DNA of 64,000 nt, from the NCBI GenBank assembly GCA_007922195.1, contig ML681989.1, positions 47,996,451 to 48,060,450 on the forward strand. Reading direction: 5' to 3'. Below the pieces are notes generated by a model. The model ran no database searches. It was given only the letters and a program-made list of their open reading frames with translations, and was not told where the DNA came from. Each line of letters begins with the position of its first letter. The stretch's first letter is position 1. This stretch comes from Podocnemis expansa (taxonomy: Eukaryota; Chordata; Testudines; Podocnemididae). Both the position numbers and the translations under genes were made by a program. This document shows, piece after piece, positions 61,201 through 64,000 of the stretch.

Positions 61201-63215
61201 ACATGACTATATTTTAATCAAGGAAGTGGAATGCTTTTATAAAAAACAATTGTTAAAATGTGAACTGACTCCATTTCTAAGAAGTACATTTCTAAAAACT
61301 AAACAAAGTTTTTAACATACCAGGATTGATTTTAAACACAAGTTTCTTGGTTTTAGGTTTGCACACACCAGTAAAACTTAAATTTATTAGATGAAAGGGT
61401 TTAATCTTCAAAGACTGTAAGTTATCTTCCTCTGCCACTGAACCAAAAACATCTACGACTTGCTTCACTTTAAAGGTTCCTACTTGACGTGGCACAAATG
61501 AAAACATCACATCCTGAAAAAATGAGCATTGCTGTGAAACATTTTACTAGAAATAAAGCAAAAACTACTTATTACAAAATCATTACATCATACTGATTCA
61601 AAATTACTGTAGAGAGCCTTCTTCTACAATCCACTGCTTTTGAATAATACTAAATATTGCATGTAATTGAGCAAATTAAAAAAGAATAGAACTGCACGGC
61701 AACAACAGTATTTTATAAGCTCAGTTCTGTAGAATAATACAGTTGTACATCTTCAATTCCTGAAGTTACAACATTTTAAATACTCATATCTATTCTAAAT
61801 TTAATGTGGCTTTGTGCCTCAAAGAATAAATAGCTAAAATATGTGATTTAACAGGAAAATAAAACTTAAGGCTTTATCCTGCAAAGACTTAGGTCCATGA
61901 GTAATTCTACTTAAGTAGCTAAAGCTATGTCTACAATCCAGACCTTGCAGCAGCACAGCTGTTCCATTGGAGCTTCGCTACTGCAAGGTCTCCAATGTAG
62001 CTGCCCTATGCCGAGAAGAGAGAGGCTGGCTCTCATAAAAGGCAGTGTCCTCTTAAGTGACTATTATTTACCACTTAAACTATGCAAACAAAGTTGTTTT
62101 GACATTGTAACTTCCATCCCAATTTACAGTTCTGACATGAACTATTGTAGACCATAGTGTTATTCTCACCATTCCAACATAGTATCTATTTCCTGGGGAA
62201 ATATAAACATTTACATTACCTTTGTACATTTTTCTTTTATTTTCCCTTTTTCAGGACAAATATTAAAATGCGCTATCTTTCGGAAGCTGAATGTTACTGG
62301 AAGTGACTCAGATTCATTTTTGAGTGTGCACATAATATCTGTGTGTTCACCCATGAAACAGTCCATAAAATTAATAACTGTTCCTGGACTGAAAGTTAAC
62401 ATGACAGGAAGTCCGGAGCCTGTCAAAGCTAATTCCACATGAGAAGGACGATTCTCTGCACAAGAGAGTAAGAAAAGAGTATAAAATATTACACCAAATT
62501 CAAAAGACATAAAACAATTTACTCTTACTAGTACATAGCAGCACAAAAAAGAAAGATAAACTAACACGGTTTCTACATTTCACCCTTTTTGAACATTGTA
62601 TTTCAGAATTTTAATATAACTGGATACAAACTTAATGCTTATTTATATTAGTTTATACATAATTTAAAACCCTCTTGGTTTTTTAAAATTCAGATGAGTT
62701 GCCATCCATACGGAAAAGCACAATTATTTTGTCATAACTATAATCTTTGATAATTTACAAAGGTATACATTATAAAATGAGTTAAACCTGCAATAAGTAC
62801 TAAGTACTTGCACTCAAAAGGTGTGCATTTGTGACAAATTATTCTAAAAAAATTTTTATTCTCTTTTCTTCTTCCTCCAGACTAGAATCTTAAAAATTGA
62901 CACCGCCTTTAATTCCCTTCTCACTATTTGAAGCATTCATCACAAGTTCTCTTAATTTACAAGTGCAACTCCACACAATATATACAAGTCCCCTTTAAAA
63001 TAGCTATCTGAAGATGGGGAAAAATTATGAAGTCCACAGATTTGTTTTCTACCTTTAAACTATGTATTTCTCTTAAGATACCTTTGATTGGTAGGTTGCC
63101 ACCATTCAGAGTCTGCAGAAAACCATCTTTACTTCCTACAGCCTCAAATCTTAAAAACAGTGCATAATCTTGTCTTGGTGGAAATTCAGTAAGTCCAATG
63201 TCTCTTTTAAATTGC
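1294..63215 (-). CDS. CFAP47: CFAP47, internal portion of the gene (18 exons, both ends outside window)
   Basis: Join of 18 exons on the minus strand: 63082-63215, 62220-62455, 61321-61513, 56656-56869, 56118-56270, 53711-53900, 53522-53618, 45265-45481, 43869-44113, 42496-42626, 40701-40823, 39394-39525, 30832-30909, 29558-29702, 21917-22011, 10638-10806, 4888-4982, 1294-1437. All have AG/GT borders and the phases agree at every junction, giving 930 open codons. The product is a chain of ASH/MSP-like beta-sandwich modules, visible as repeated starts ([22 protein letters not shown]) and ends ([30 protein letters not shown]), with a tyrosine-rich charged linker between modules. From family knowledge, CFAP47 is an axonemal protein needed for sperm flagella. 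I recognised it from the linker, the LTLTPKQ segment and the module that follows. HYDIN and DLEC1 share the fold but not this linker. No signal peptide or membrane segment is visible. Residue numbers in the exon entries count from the first complete codon at 63214. The start, the stop and the calponin-homology region known in the family are not in this window. Confidence 0.88.
2057..2115. repeat. (CT)n(CA)n microsatellite
   Basis: A CT run passes directly into a CA run and ends in a short C-run. Confidence 0.97.
2525..2739. mobile_element. Fold-back repeat copy 1 (Penelope-like terminal repeat?)
   Basis: Inverted arms at about 2525-2560 and 2668-2703 share 'tgtggcacc' and its complement. The outer sequence ends 'ggactaacatggctaacc'. 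Inside, on the minus strand, lie CTGATGA (2604-2610) and GAAA (2583-2586) separated by a G-run and C-run that can pair. Assignment to Penelope-like elements is from memory of sauropsid repeats. Confidence 0.6.
4265..4345 (-). mobile_element. CR1-type LINE, 3' end fragment
   Basis: The sequence 'agccagaaggggcctctaca' and then 'attatctagttctgctctcctg' follows the known CR1 3' end pattern (reverse strand). Confidence 0.6.
4888..4982 (-). CDS. CFAP47: CFAP47 exon q (residues 851-882)
   Basis: The acceptor is tctcctacag and the donor is ACTAAG|GTACAT. The frame encodes [20 protein letters not shown], a clear ASH module start, then IADESQSTK. It ends in phase 0. Confidence 0.88.
5527..5800. mobile_element. 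Fold-back family copy 2 (one arm plus internal part)
   Basis: Begins 'acaaacaaggagtctggtgg'. It shares 'aagactaacaaatgtat' and 'cccacttcatcag' with the other copies, then continues into internal sequence that matches copy 4 near 11640-11830. Confidence 0.6.
7535..7585. repeat. (CA)n microsatellite
   Basis: About 25 uninterrupted CA units followed by a T-run. Confidence 0.97.
8830..9000. mobile_element. Fold-back family copy 3 (one arm plus internal part)
   Basis: Contains 'aaggagtcctgtggcgctta', 'gctaacaaatttattta' and 'gaaaatcccacctt', then 'cagggaagtgtaagtcatgg' as in copy 2. Confidence 0.6.
9598..9662. repeat. Degenerate GATA/GA-rich simple repeat
   Basis: Imperfect 'agatagattaga' and 'gagatagaga' units directly upstream of the CR1 piece. 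Confidence 0.7.
9690..10352 (+). mobile_element. CR1-type LINE, 3' region
   Basis: Contains the CR1 landmarks 'actcagcactggtgaggcct', 'gtgttcagttctgggcaacc', 'ggaggtttttaagaacagat' and 'acttgatgacccctcatggt', ending 'ttctatgattctt'. It is 5'-truncated, as is usual for CR1, and has no open frame. Confidence 0.9.
10638..10806 (-). CDS. CFAP47: CFAP47 exon p (residues 795-850)
   Basis: The acceptor is tgtcctttag and the donor is GCAACTG|GTATGT. The frame starts [19 protein letters not shown], the module end. A Ser/Thr/Pro-rich linker ([10 protein letters not shown]) follows, then [15 protein letters not shown]. It follows the longest intron in the window (11,110 bp) and ends one base into a Val codon. 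Confidence 0.88.
11553..12060. mobile_element. Fold-back family copy 4 (longest internal part)
   Basis: Has the arm motifs 'gactagcaaatttattta' and 'catgggagaaaaatctccc', then internal sequence shared with copies 2 and 3. It appears to extend to about 12060, but that end is uncertain. Confidence 0.55.
12205..12933. mobile_element. hAT-like MITE ('ggggtggccaaact' family)
   Basis: The left terminus CAGGGGTGGCCAAACT is answered by the right terminus AGTTTGGCCACACCTG. The interior has the 'caagagccacacaagc' / 'gggcttcatgcagctccc' pairing, plus a C-rich stretch at 12650-12790. The flanking 8-mers do not match, so the target duplication has decayed. Confidence 0.8.
14425..14437. repeat. Poly-G run (13 G)
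   Basis: An uninterrupted homopolymer, where assembly length errors are likely. Confidence 0.9.
15627..15716 (-). mobile_element. CR1-type LINE, 3' end fragment
   Basis: 'catagaatctggaaaggacc' and 'catcaagtccagtcccc' are the reverse of a CR1 3' end. Confidence 0.8.
18511..18600 (+). mobile_element. MIR-like SINE, 3' end
   Basis: 'cagtttctccatctgtaaaa' and then 'tgaattaagtatttattatg' match the conserved MIR 3' pattern. Confidence 0.7.
19981..20439. mobile_element. hAT-like MITE, sister of 39655
   Basis: Begins CAGAGGTTTTCAACCAGTGT and ends GGGAACCACTG. The interior aligns by eye along its whole length with 39655-40133 ('tgtgtcatgaaattttgtac', 'gtggccaaagggcaaaattg'). Confidence 0.85.
21058..21312. 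mobile_element. 'gtctacac'-type MITE
   Basis: The 'gtagctgctcagcaccaggc' side is answered by 'ggctggtacaagcc'. The centre has 'gctgtgtagacttcttgg' against 'gaggtgtctacagagcac'. It is the same family as 41435. Confidence 0.6.
21917..22011 (-). CDS. CFAP47: CFAP47 exon o (residues 763-794), with a tandem acceptor
   Basis: The donor is CCAAAAGAA|GTAAGT. The acceptor region reads gacagCAGata, so the exon can start at 22011 (adding an Ala codon) or 22008 (omitting it), and both stay in frame. The frame ends [14 protein letters not shown], a module closing strand. It ends in phase 0. Confidence 0.88.
22426..22600. mobile_element. Small hAT-like MITE with target duplication
   Basis: Begins CATTGGTTCTCAACC and ends GATTGAGAACTGCTG. 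Flanks are CTCTAGAG (22418-22425) and CTCTAAAG (22601-22608), matching at seven of eight positions. It is 175 bp. Confidence 0.8.
22915..23085. mobile_element. 'gtctacac'-type MITE, a second subfamily
   Basis: Opens 'gctaggtctacactaagaag', with 'gaattcttctgccagcatag' in the interior. The right end is not clear. Confidence 0.5.
23760..24500 (+). mobile_element. Possible LTR-like interspersed repeat
   Basis: The stretch 'cagtttaacc'-like to 'gattaatcaatcttagattt' has the feel of a sauropsid LTR, with a late A-rich signal. The 90-codon open frame inside has no recognisable domain. I give this on weak recognition only. Confidence 0.3.
27694..27919. repeat. Degenerate tandem repeat, 87-90 bp period, 2.5 copies
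   Basis: Copies start 'caaaagtcagcactgatct' (27694), 'caaaaccagcactgctct' (27784) and 'caaaatcaggactgatct' (27871). Each is followed by 'aatcagt(g/a)c' and 'cccaaca'-like sequence. Confidence 0.85.
27961..28372. repeat. 61-bp minisatellite, about six copies
   Basis: The motif 'cactggtcactcacactgtc' recurs with starts at 28029, 28090, 28151, 28212 and 28273 (spacing 61 each), then 28354. Because 61 is not a multiple of three, all frames stay open, which explains the overlapping 109-169 codon frames. Confidence 0.93.
28629..28750 (-). mobile_element. CR1-type LINE, 3' end fragment
   Basis: The terminal 'agaatagaatagaatagaac' repeat is followed by 'gggttggaagggaccttgtg' and 'atcaagtccaaccccccagg', a reversed CR1 3' end. 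It interrupts the larger 27480-29060 repeat block. Confidence 0.85.
29558..29702 (-). CDS. CFAP47: CFAP47 exon n (residues 715-762)
   Basis: The acceptor is aatttgtag and the donor is CAATCAG|GTATTT. The frame includes [20 protein letters not shown] and then [18 protein letters not shown], a typical module opening. It ends one base into an Ala codon that the next exon completes. Confidence 0.93.
29703..30831 (-). other. CFAP47 intron m-n (1,129 bp)
   Basis: More than half is one MITE (30032-30630). The rest shows nothing recognisable. Confidence 0.75.
30032..30630. mobile_element. MITE with 'tatata..ataagcc' termini
   Basis: The left end 'ttaacctgtatataccc' + 'atatataagcc' is answered by 'gatcagctcatatatgagta' + 'tatgtggtaa'. 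The interior is GC-rich with short G-rich repeats. It is the same family as 45574. Confidence 0.75.
30832..30909 (-). CDS. CFAP47: CFAP47 exon m (residues 689-714)
   Basis: The acceptor is ttcaactag and the donor is AGTGTA|GTAAGT. This 78-nt symmetric exon encodes [20 protein letters not shown] plus EVQISV, the last strands of one module and the lead to the next. It lies between the DIRS-filled 8.5 kb intron and a 1.1 kb intron that holds a MITE. Confidence 0.9.
32000..32460. mobile_element. GC-rich hAT-like fragment ('ggggtcggcaacccc' family)
   Basis: The left end 'gggggtcggcaacccccagc' and 'catgccaaacttggcatgc' is the recognisable terminus. No matching right terminus is visible, and the GC-rich body runs into the DIRS-like remnant. 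Confidence 0.6.
32850..34361 (-). pseudogene. DIRS-type reverse transcriptase / RNase H region (broken)
   Basis: The frame at 33909-34361 includes [18 protein letters not shown] and [20 protein letters not shown], the lead-in to the DIRS reverse transcriptase fingers. The region 33659-33889 keeps [12 protein letters not shown] and then shifts frame before the catalytic YLDD-type segment, which I cannot find intact. RNase H is recognisable by TTDASLTE (about 33105-33135) and [13 protein letters not shown] plus VMTDNMSC (33041-32930). Confidence 0.75.
34404..36430 (-). pseudogene. DIRS-type gag-like region (broken)
   Basis: The longest intact piece is 34404-35051 (215 codons), with [15 protein letters not shown] near its start, then [20 protein letters not shown] and [18 protein letters not shown]. 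It closes with '[12 protein letters not shown]'. Frames 34934-35326 and 35710-36228 carry the N-terminal parts in other phases, so at least two frameshifts separate them. In intact elements this protein packages the RNA. Here it cannot be made. Confidence 0.75.
36849..37712. mobile_element. Fold-back family copy 5, split by a hAT-like insertion
   Basis: The left arm lies at 36849-36962 ('cagaagggagtctagcggca', 'cttacaaatttatttatc'). The right arm, in inverse orientation, lies at 37555-37712 ('acatttgttagtcattaa', 'gtgtcacaggactccttg'). The two halves join cleanly once the element at 36963-37546 and one 8-bp duplicate are ignored. Confidence 0.75.
36963..37546. mobile_element. hAT-like MITE inserted in fold-back copy 5
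   Basis: Ends TAGAGCCCTG and AGGGCTCTA (inverted) and is flanked on both sides by the identical 8-mer ACAATGAG (36955-36962 and 37547-37554). Near-terminal sequences also pair ('gtgcggatac' against 'gtggatacccg'). An 8-bp duplication is the hAT superfamily signature. The element is 584 bp. Confidence 0.85.
39394..39525 (-). CDS. CFAP47: CFAP47 exon l (residues 645-688)
   Basis: The acceptor is gtatttgaag and the donor is GTAGAG|GTATAA. The frame includes [20 protein letters not shown] and then [15 protein letters not shown]. This 'P.eG.vp.gg...l.i.f.P' pattern is the diagnostic second half of an ASH/MSP-like module. It is symmetric (phase 0 to 0, 132 nt). Confidence 0.92.
39526..40700 (-). 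other. CFAP47 intron k-l (1,175 bp)
   Basis: Contains a hAT-like MITE with target duplication (39655-40133). The remainder shows nothing recognisable. Confidence 0.75.
39655..40133. mobile_element. hAT-like MITE, sister of 19981, with target duplication
   Basis: Ends gagtgattttcaa and gggaaccactg. Flanking 8-mers are CTCTATTA (39647-39654) and CTCTATTT (40134-40141), identical at seven of eight positions, as expected for hAT. Confidence 0.85.
40701..40823 (-). CDS. CFAP47: CFAP47 exon k (residues 604-644)
   Basis: The acceptor is cattgttag and the donor is TTCCAG|GTAAAC. It encodes [15 protein letters not shown] and then [16 protein letters not shown], the opening of a further ASH module. 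It is symmetric (phase 0 to 0, 123 nt), so skipping it would keep the frame. Confidence 0.9.
40824..42495 (-). other. CFAP47 intron j-k (1,672 bp)
   Basis: Contains a 'gtctacac'-type MITE at about 41435-41710. I see nothing else recognisable. Confidence 0.7.
41435..41710. mobile_element. 'gtctacac'-type MITE
   Basis: The left half 'atggctggcccatgccaact' and 'actgccatgtagacttttga' is mirrored by 'agcccagatgtacatagcaa' and 'ggcagccatgggtgtctagt'. The centre carries 'agatcctagagcctgaattc'. Confidence 0.7.
42496..42626 (-). CDS. CFAP47: CFAP47 exon j (residues 560-603)
   Basis: The acceptor is tttatctag and the donor is GCAAAG|GTAATA. The frame contains [20 protein letters not shown] and ends LKLKCLAK, the closing strands of an ASH-like module. 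It carries four cysteines in 44 residues. It ends in phase 0. Confidence 0.9.
42627..43868 (-). other. CFAP47 intron i-j (1,242 bp)
   Basis: Contains a CR1 3' end at 43186-43259. The 43290-43740 stretch has several near-repeats of 'ctcccttctgcagccaggggga' type, which suggests an unassigned GC-richer repeat. Confidence 0.65.
43186..43259 (+). mobile_element. CR1-type LINE, 3' end fragment
   Basis: 'gatgatctcctgaggttcct' and 'tccaaccctatgattctatt' make up the canonical CR1 3' terminus with ATTCT repeats. Confidence 0.85.
43869..44113 (-). CDS. CFAP47: CFAP47 exon i (residues 478-559)
   Basis: The acceptor is tctacattacag and the donor is GCCGAAG|GTATAG. The segment [20 protein letters not shown] closes one module. 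[20 protein letters not shown] opens the next, followed by [18 protein letters not shown]. At 245 nt it is the longest exon here. It ends one base into a Gly codon. Confidence 0.92.
44114..45264 (-). other. CFAP47 intron h-i (1,151 bp)
   Basis: AT-rich. I recognise no repeat or gene. Confidence 0.6.
45265..45481 (-). CDS. CFAP47: CFAP47 exon h (ASH module start, residues 406-477)
   Basis: The acceptor is atattctag and the donor is TTTCAGAA|GTAAGG. The frame reads [20 protein letters not shown], then [15 protein letters not shown]. That is the textbook ASH-module opening (P..idFG.v.v.s...k...v.N). It closes with [15 protein letters not shown] and ends two bases into a Lys codon. Confidence 0.92.
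45574..46570. mobile_element. MITE with 'ttaccgtatata..ataagc' termini and C-rich interior
   Basis: The left end TTACCGTATATAATCGGG is answered by GATGATATACGGTAA. Sub-terminal 'tataagctgatccaggcaca' pairs with 'caggcacaaatttttcggc' / 'gcttata'. The interior (45780-46300) is a pyrimidine-rich degenerate tandem array of 'tcactgctgccccctgctc' units. Open frames there are compositional. Confidence 0.8.
46756..46911. mobile_element. Fold-back family copy 6 (near-complete hairpin)
   Basis: Begins 'tccaaagaaacagccgtgtt'. The arm 'caaggaatcctgtggcactt' is answered by 'aagtgccacaggactccttg', with 'gactaacaaattt' answered by 'ttgttaatc'. It would fold into a long hairpin. Confidence 0.75.
48174..49691. 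mobile_element. 'gtctacac'-type inverted-repeat element inserted in CR1
   Basis: The left end 'ggcctggtctacaatacag' is answered by the right end 'ctgcagtgcagacaagtcc'. The interior near 48900-49060 (+) reads as an acidic, Glu/Asp-rich stretch with interrupted frames, followed by Ser/Leu-rich sequence. This resembles the tail of Myb/SANT-like proteins carried by Harbinger elements, an inference from memory. No frame is intact. Confidence 0.6.
50153..52185. mobile_element. LTR-like insertion (2.0 kb, TG...CA ends) in CR1
   Basis: Begins TGACAACA and ends TGTCACA, flanked by GCACGTA (50146-50152) and GCATGTA (52186-52192). Removing it and one flank restores the CR1 sequence. Late AATAAA signals (51031, 52016) fit an LTR. 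I see no internal coding region or second LTR copy, so a solo LTR or non-coding LTR element is the best guess. Confidence 0.5.
52562..52763. mobile_element. Fold-back family copy 7 (two head-to-head arms)
   Basis: The left arm 'gagctttcattggagaaaat' + 'cccacttcatcagatgctta' is answered by 'agcatgtgatgaagtgggat' + 'tctctcccatgaaagctcat'. The far end 'gttacttctttgga' mirrors the start of copy 6. Confidence 0.75.
53522..53618 (-). CDS. CFAP47: CFAP47 exon g (residues 374-405)
   Basis: The acceptor is gtttccacag and the donor is CTCATTG|GTAAGA. It encodes an acidic linker and then [14 protein letters not shown], the lead-in to the next ASH module, whose GPSTIDFG start lies on the next exon about 8 kb away. 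It ends one base into a Gly codon. Confidence 0.88.
53711..53900 (-). CDS. CFAP47: CFAP47 exon f (low-complexity linker, residues 310-373)
   Basis: The acceptor is tttttctgtag and the donor is AAAGAA|GTAAGT, close to consensus. It encodes a Ser/Lys/Leu-rich linker that includes [14 protein letters not shown] and [17 protein letters not shown]. It ends in phase 0. The following intron is only 92 bp, the shortest in the window. Confidence 0.87.
53901..56117 (-). other. CFAP47 intron e-f (2,217 bp)
   Basis: Contains a CR1 3' region (55660-55945) and a degraded MITE-like stretch near 55990-56095 (patterns such as 'cttatgcatgtgctta'). I recognise nothing in 53910-55650. Confidence 0.65.
55660..55945 (-). 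mobile_element. CR1-type LINE, 3' region
   Basis: 'gacctcctgcataacacagg', 'cattaacctcactgttaaaa', 'ctctggatttgtctagcttt' and 'cagctattggctcttgttat' follow the reversed CR1 3' region. The same stretch is present in the 47838 copy. Confidence 0.75.
56118..56270 (-). CDS. CFAP47: CFAP47 exon e (tyrosine-rich charged linker, residues 259-309)
   Basis: The acceptor is aatatttag and the donor is GCTAACAG|GTAAAA. The exon encodes [20 protein letters not shown] and then a basic helix-like stretch, [17 protein letters not shown]. This segment is the most distinctive match to CFAP47 in the window. It enters and leaves in phase 2, so skipping it would keep the reading frame (153 nt). Confidence 0.92.
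56271..56655 (-). other. CFAP47 intron d-e (385 bp)
   Basis: Very AT-rich. I see nothing recognisable. Confidence 0.6.
56656..56869 (-). CDS. CFAP47: CFAP47 exon d (residues 188-258)
   Basis: The acceptor is gaatcctaag, which has a weak pyrimidine tract. The donor is AAATATAG|GTAATA. The segment is polar and probably an inter-module linker. It contains [20 protein letters not shown] followed by a basic stretch ending GERHRKYR. It ends two bases into an Arg codon. Confidence 0.87.
57043..57136 (+). mobile_element. MIR-like / CORE-SINE fragment
   Basis: 'tttgagttcagttcctgctc' and 'tgtgtgatcctaagcaagtc' match the MIR core region (pattern 'gtgtgaccttgggcaagtca'). Confidence 0.7.
58169..58204. 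repeat. (CA)n microsatellite
   Basis: About 18 uninterrupted CA units. Confidence 0.97.
59392..59791. other. Assembly gap (400 N)
   Basis: Exactly 400 unknown bases, so the size is probably nominal. All open frames that run through it are artefacts. Confidence 0.99.
59910..59942. repeat. Perfect 33-bp palindrome (16 + 1 + 16)
   Basis: The arm AAATAGCAGGTTCACA (59910-59925) and its exact reverse complement (59927-59942) surround a single G. Confidence 0.97.
61321..61513 (-). CDS. CFAP47: CFAP47 exon c (residues 124-187)
   Basis: The acceptor is ttttttcag and the donor is AATCCTG|GTATGT. The frame opens with [20 protein letters not shown], a classic ASH-module closing pattern (F.P...G.F). 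The segment [15 protein letters not shown] then leads to the LVFKINPG end. It finishes one base into a Gly codon. Confidence 0.9.
61514..62219 (-). other. CFAP47 intron b-c (706 bp)
   Basis: From about 61924 ('gctatgtctacaatcc') the sequence resembles the 5' end of a 'gtctacac'-type MITE. Its far end is unclear. Confidence 0.5.
62220..62455 (-). CDS. CFAP47: CFAP47 exon b (residues 45-123)
   Basis: The acceptor is cttgtgcag and the donor is ACAAAG|GTAATG. The open frame has one ASH-like module start, with the strand pattern [19 protein letters not shown]. Next come [16 protein letters not shown], the typical 'N-with-S/T' strand after the module start, and a lysine-rich turn. It ends in phase 0. 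The adjoining introns are short, 626 bp on one side and 706 bp on the other. Confidence 0.88.
62456..63081 (-). other. CFAP47 intron a-b (626 bp)
   Basis: AT-rich. I see nothing recognisable. Confidence 0.6.
63082..63215 (-). CDS. CFAP47: CFAP47 exon a (residues 1-44)
   Basis: The acceptor is tgtttacag and the donor is AAAG|GTATCT. The first base completes a codon begun in the unseen upstream exon. The open frame starts [20 protein letters not shown] and contains [13 protein letters not shown], a beta-strand pattern from an ASH-like module. It ends one base into a codon that the next exon completes as Glu. This is the most upstream exon I can find in the window. Confidence 0.85.
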
Positions 63216-64000
63216 CTGTAAACATCACAATCTTTAAATATACCACATACAATTATTCATTAATGGTCATTTTCATCAATTTTAATTTGATTTTTTACAA
63301 TCCTGTTACAGCTCTGACAAATGAAATTTTAAAATTGAACACAGTACTGAAGAAGACTGGGCTACTCAGCCCTGGTCTACACTGACAGTGAAGTATGAAA
63401 TAATGCTGCTTACACCAACTTTCTACAGCCTGTGTCTCCACTCTAAGAGCAGCAAATTCAGAAAAAAACAGAACTGTAATTCGATCTGCTAACACAACTC
63501 CTGCAAGTTGCAAAGCACTGAGGTCAAAATCTGCAATTCAAACTCAGGTCCAGATAGCCCAGAGAGCAGCTTTTCTGATTTTTCCAGTGTGTGTTGCTCC
63601 ACAAAAATATAGCTCCTCCCCTGCCTGCAGCCCCAGAAAGTTTTCACTCAATTTCTCTCTCCGCATGCAACACTGTGCCCATCTGTTGCACCTGTAGCAG
63701 AGAAACAGCAAGGAAAGTTTTTCCTGGTTGTTTTTTTTCTTTAGAGAAGAGGAGAAGAGGAGTGAGCTGAGGATGATTGCCTCCCCATGAACCTCTGTGC
63801 CTATTATCCATAATTCAATGCATTTCAGGAAGTAACATGAGCAATGGGGACATGAGACCCCAAGCAAGCCATCTTCTGTGATCACTTGCCTTCACCTTCT
63901 GTAATTCAACAGCCTAAGACCCCCCCCCAGCATAGATAGGCCCTTAGATACATTAGTCTGCAATTCCCACTTCCCAAAAGCTGCGCAGGGCATAGCCACA
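63216..64000 (-). other. Intron upstream of CFAP47 exon a
   Basis: About 63366-63950 resembles a 'gtctacac'-type MITE: it opens 'ccctggtctacactgac' and closes near 'gataggccctta'. I found no further exon up to the window end. Confidence 0.55.

Larger units (their letters stand above)
56870..61320 (-). other. CFAP47 intron c-d (4,451 bp)
   Basis: Contains a MIR-like piece (57043-57136), a degraded MITE-like stretch (57140-57235), a CA microsatellite (58169-58204), and a large inverted-repeat element with an assembly gap (59099-60082). I recognise nothing in 57240-58160, 58210-59090 or 60090-60930. Confidence 0.7.

Noticed and set aside
1294..63215. HYDIN, DLEC1 or CFAP74 as the identity of the multi-exon gene
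   Set aside because: They share ASH-like modules. However, the tyrosine-rich linker of exon e and the LTLTPKQ segment of exon g fit CFAP47 better, as far as I can recall these families.

Overview
This window is vertebrate nuclear DNA. It is AT-rich and intron-dominated, and it is dense with CR1-type LINE pieces, hAT-like and 'gtctacac'-type miniature inverted-repeat elements, a decayed DIRS-type retrotransposon and Penelope-like fold-back repeats. That repeat mix points to a non-avian sauropsid, most likely a turtle, with a crocodilian as the alternative. The species call is an inference from repeat content only.

The only protein gene I can support covers almost the whole window on the minus strand. 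Eighteen consecutive internal exons, from 63215 down to 1294, each have an AG acceptor and a GT donor. Their reading phases fit one another at all 17 junctions, giving an uninterrupted frame of 930 codons with no start or stop codon. I recognise the product as CFAP47 (cilia and flagella associated protein 47), a very large axonemal protein built from repeated ASH/MSP-like beta-sandwich modules. Both ends of the gene lie outside the window. Introns range from 92 bp to about 11.1 kb.

Layout from high to low coordinate, which is gene order: three exons at 61.3-63.2 kb; a 4.5 kb intron holding a palindrome-rich inverted-repeat element with a 400-N assembly gap; four exons at 53.5-56.9 kb; an 8.0 kb intron holding a CR1 copy split by two later insertions, fold-back repeats and a C-rich MITE; five exons at 39.4-45.5 kb; an 8.5 kb intron filled largely by a broken DIRS-like element (about 32.5-36.8 kb) and a fold-back repeat split by a hAT-like insertion with a perfect 8-bp target duplication; two exons at 29.6-30.9 kb; a 7.5 kb intron with tandem minisatellites; and then four widely spaced exons at 21.9, 10.6, 4.9 and 1.3 kb.

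I saw no RNA gene, CRISPR array, promoter or second host gene. The most unusual material is structural: nested insertions with readable target duplications, and fold-back repeats that carry hammerhead-ribozyme-like core motifs.
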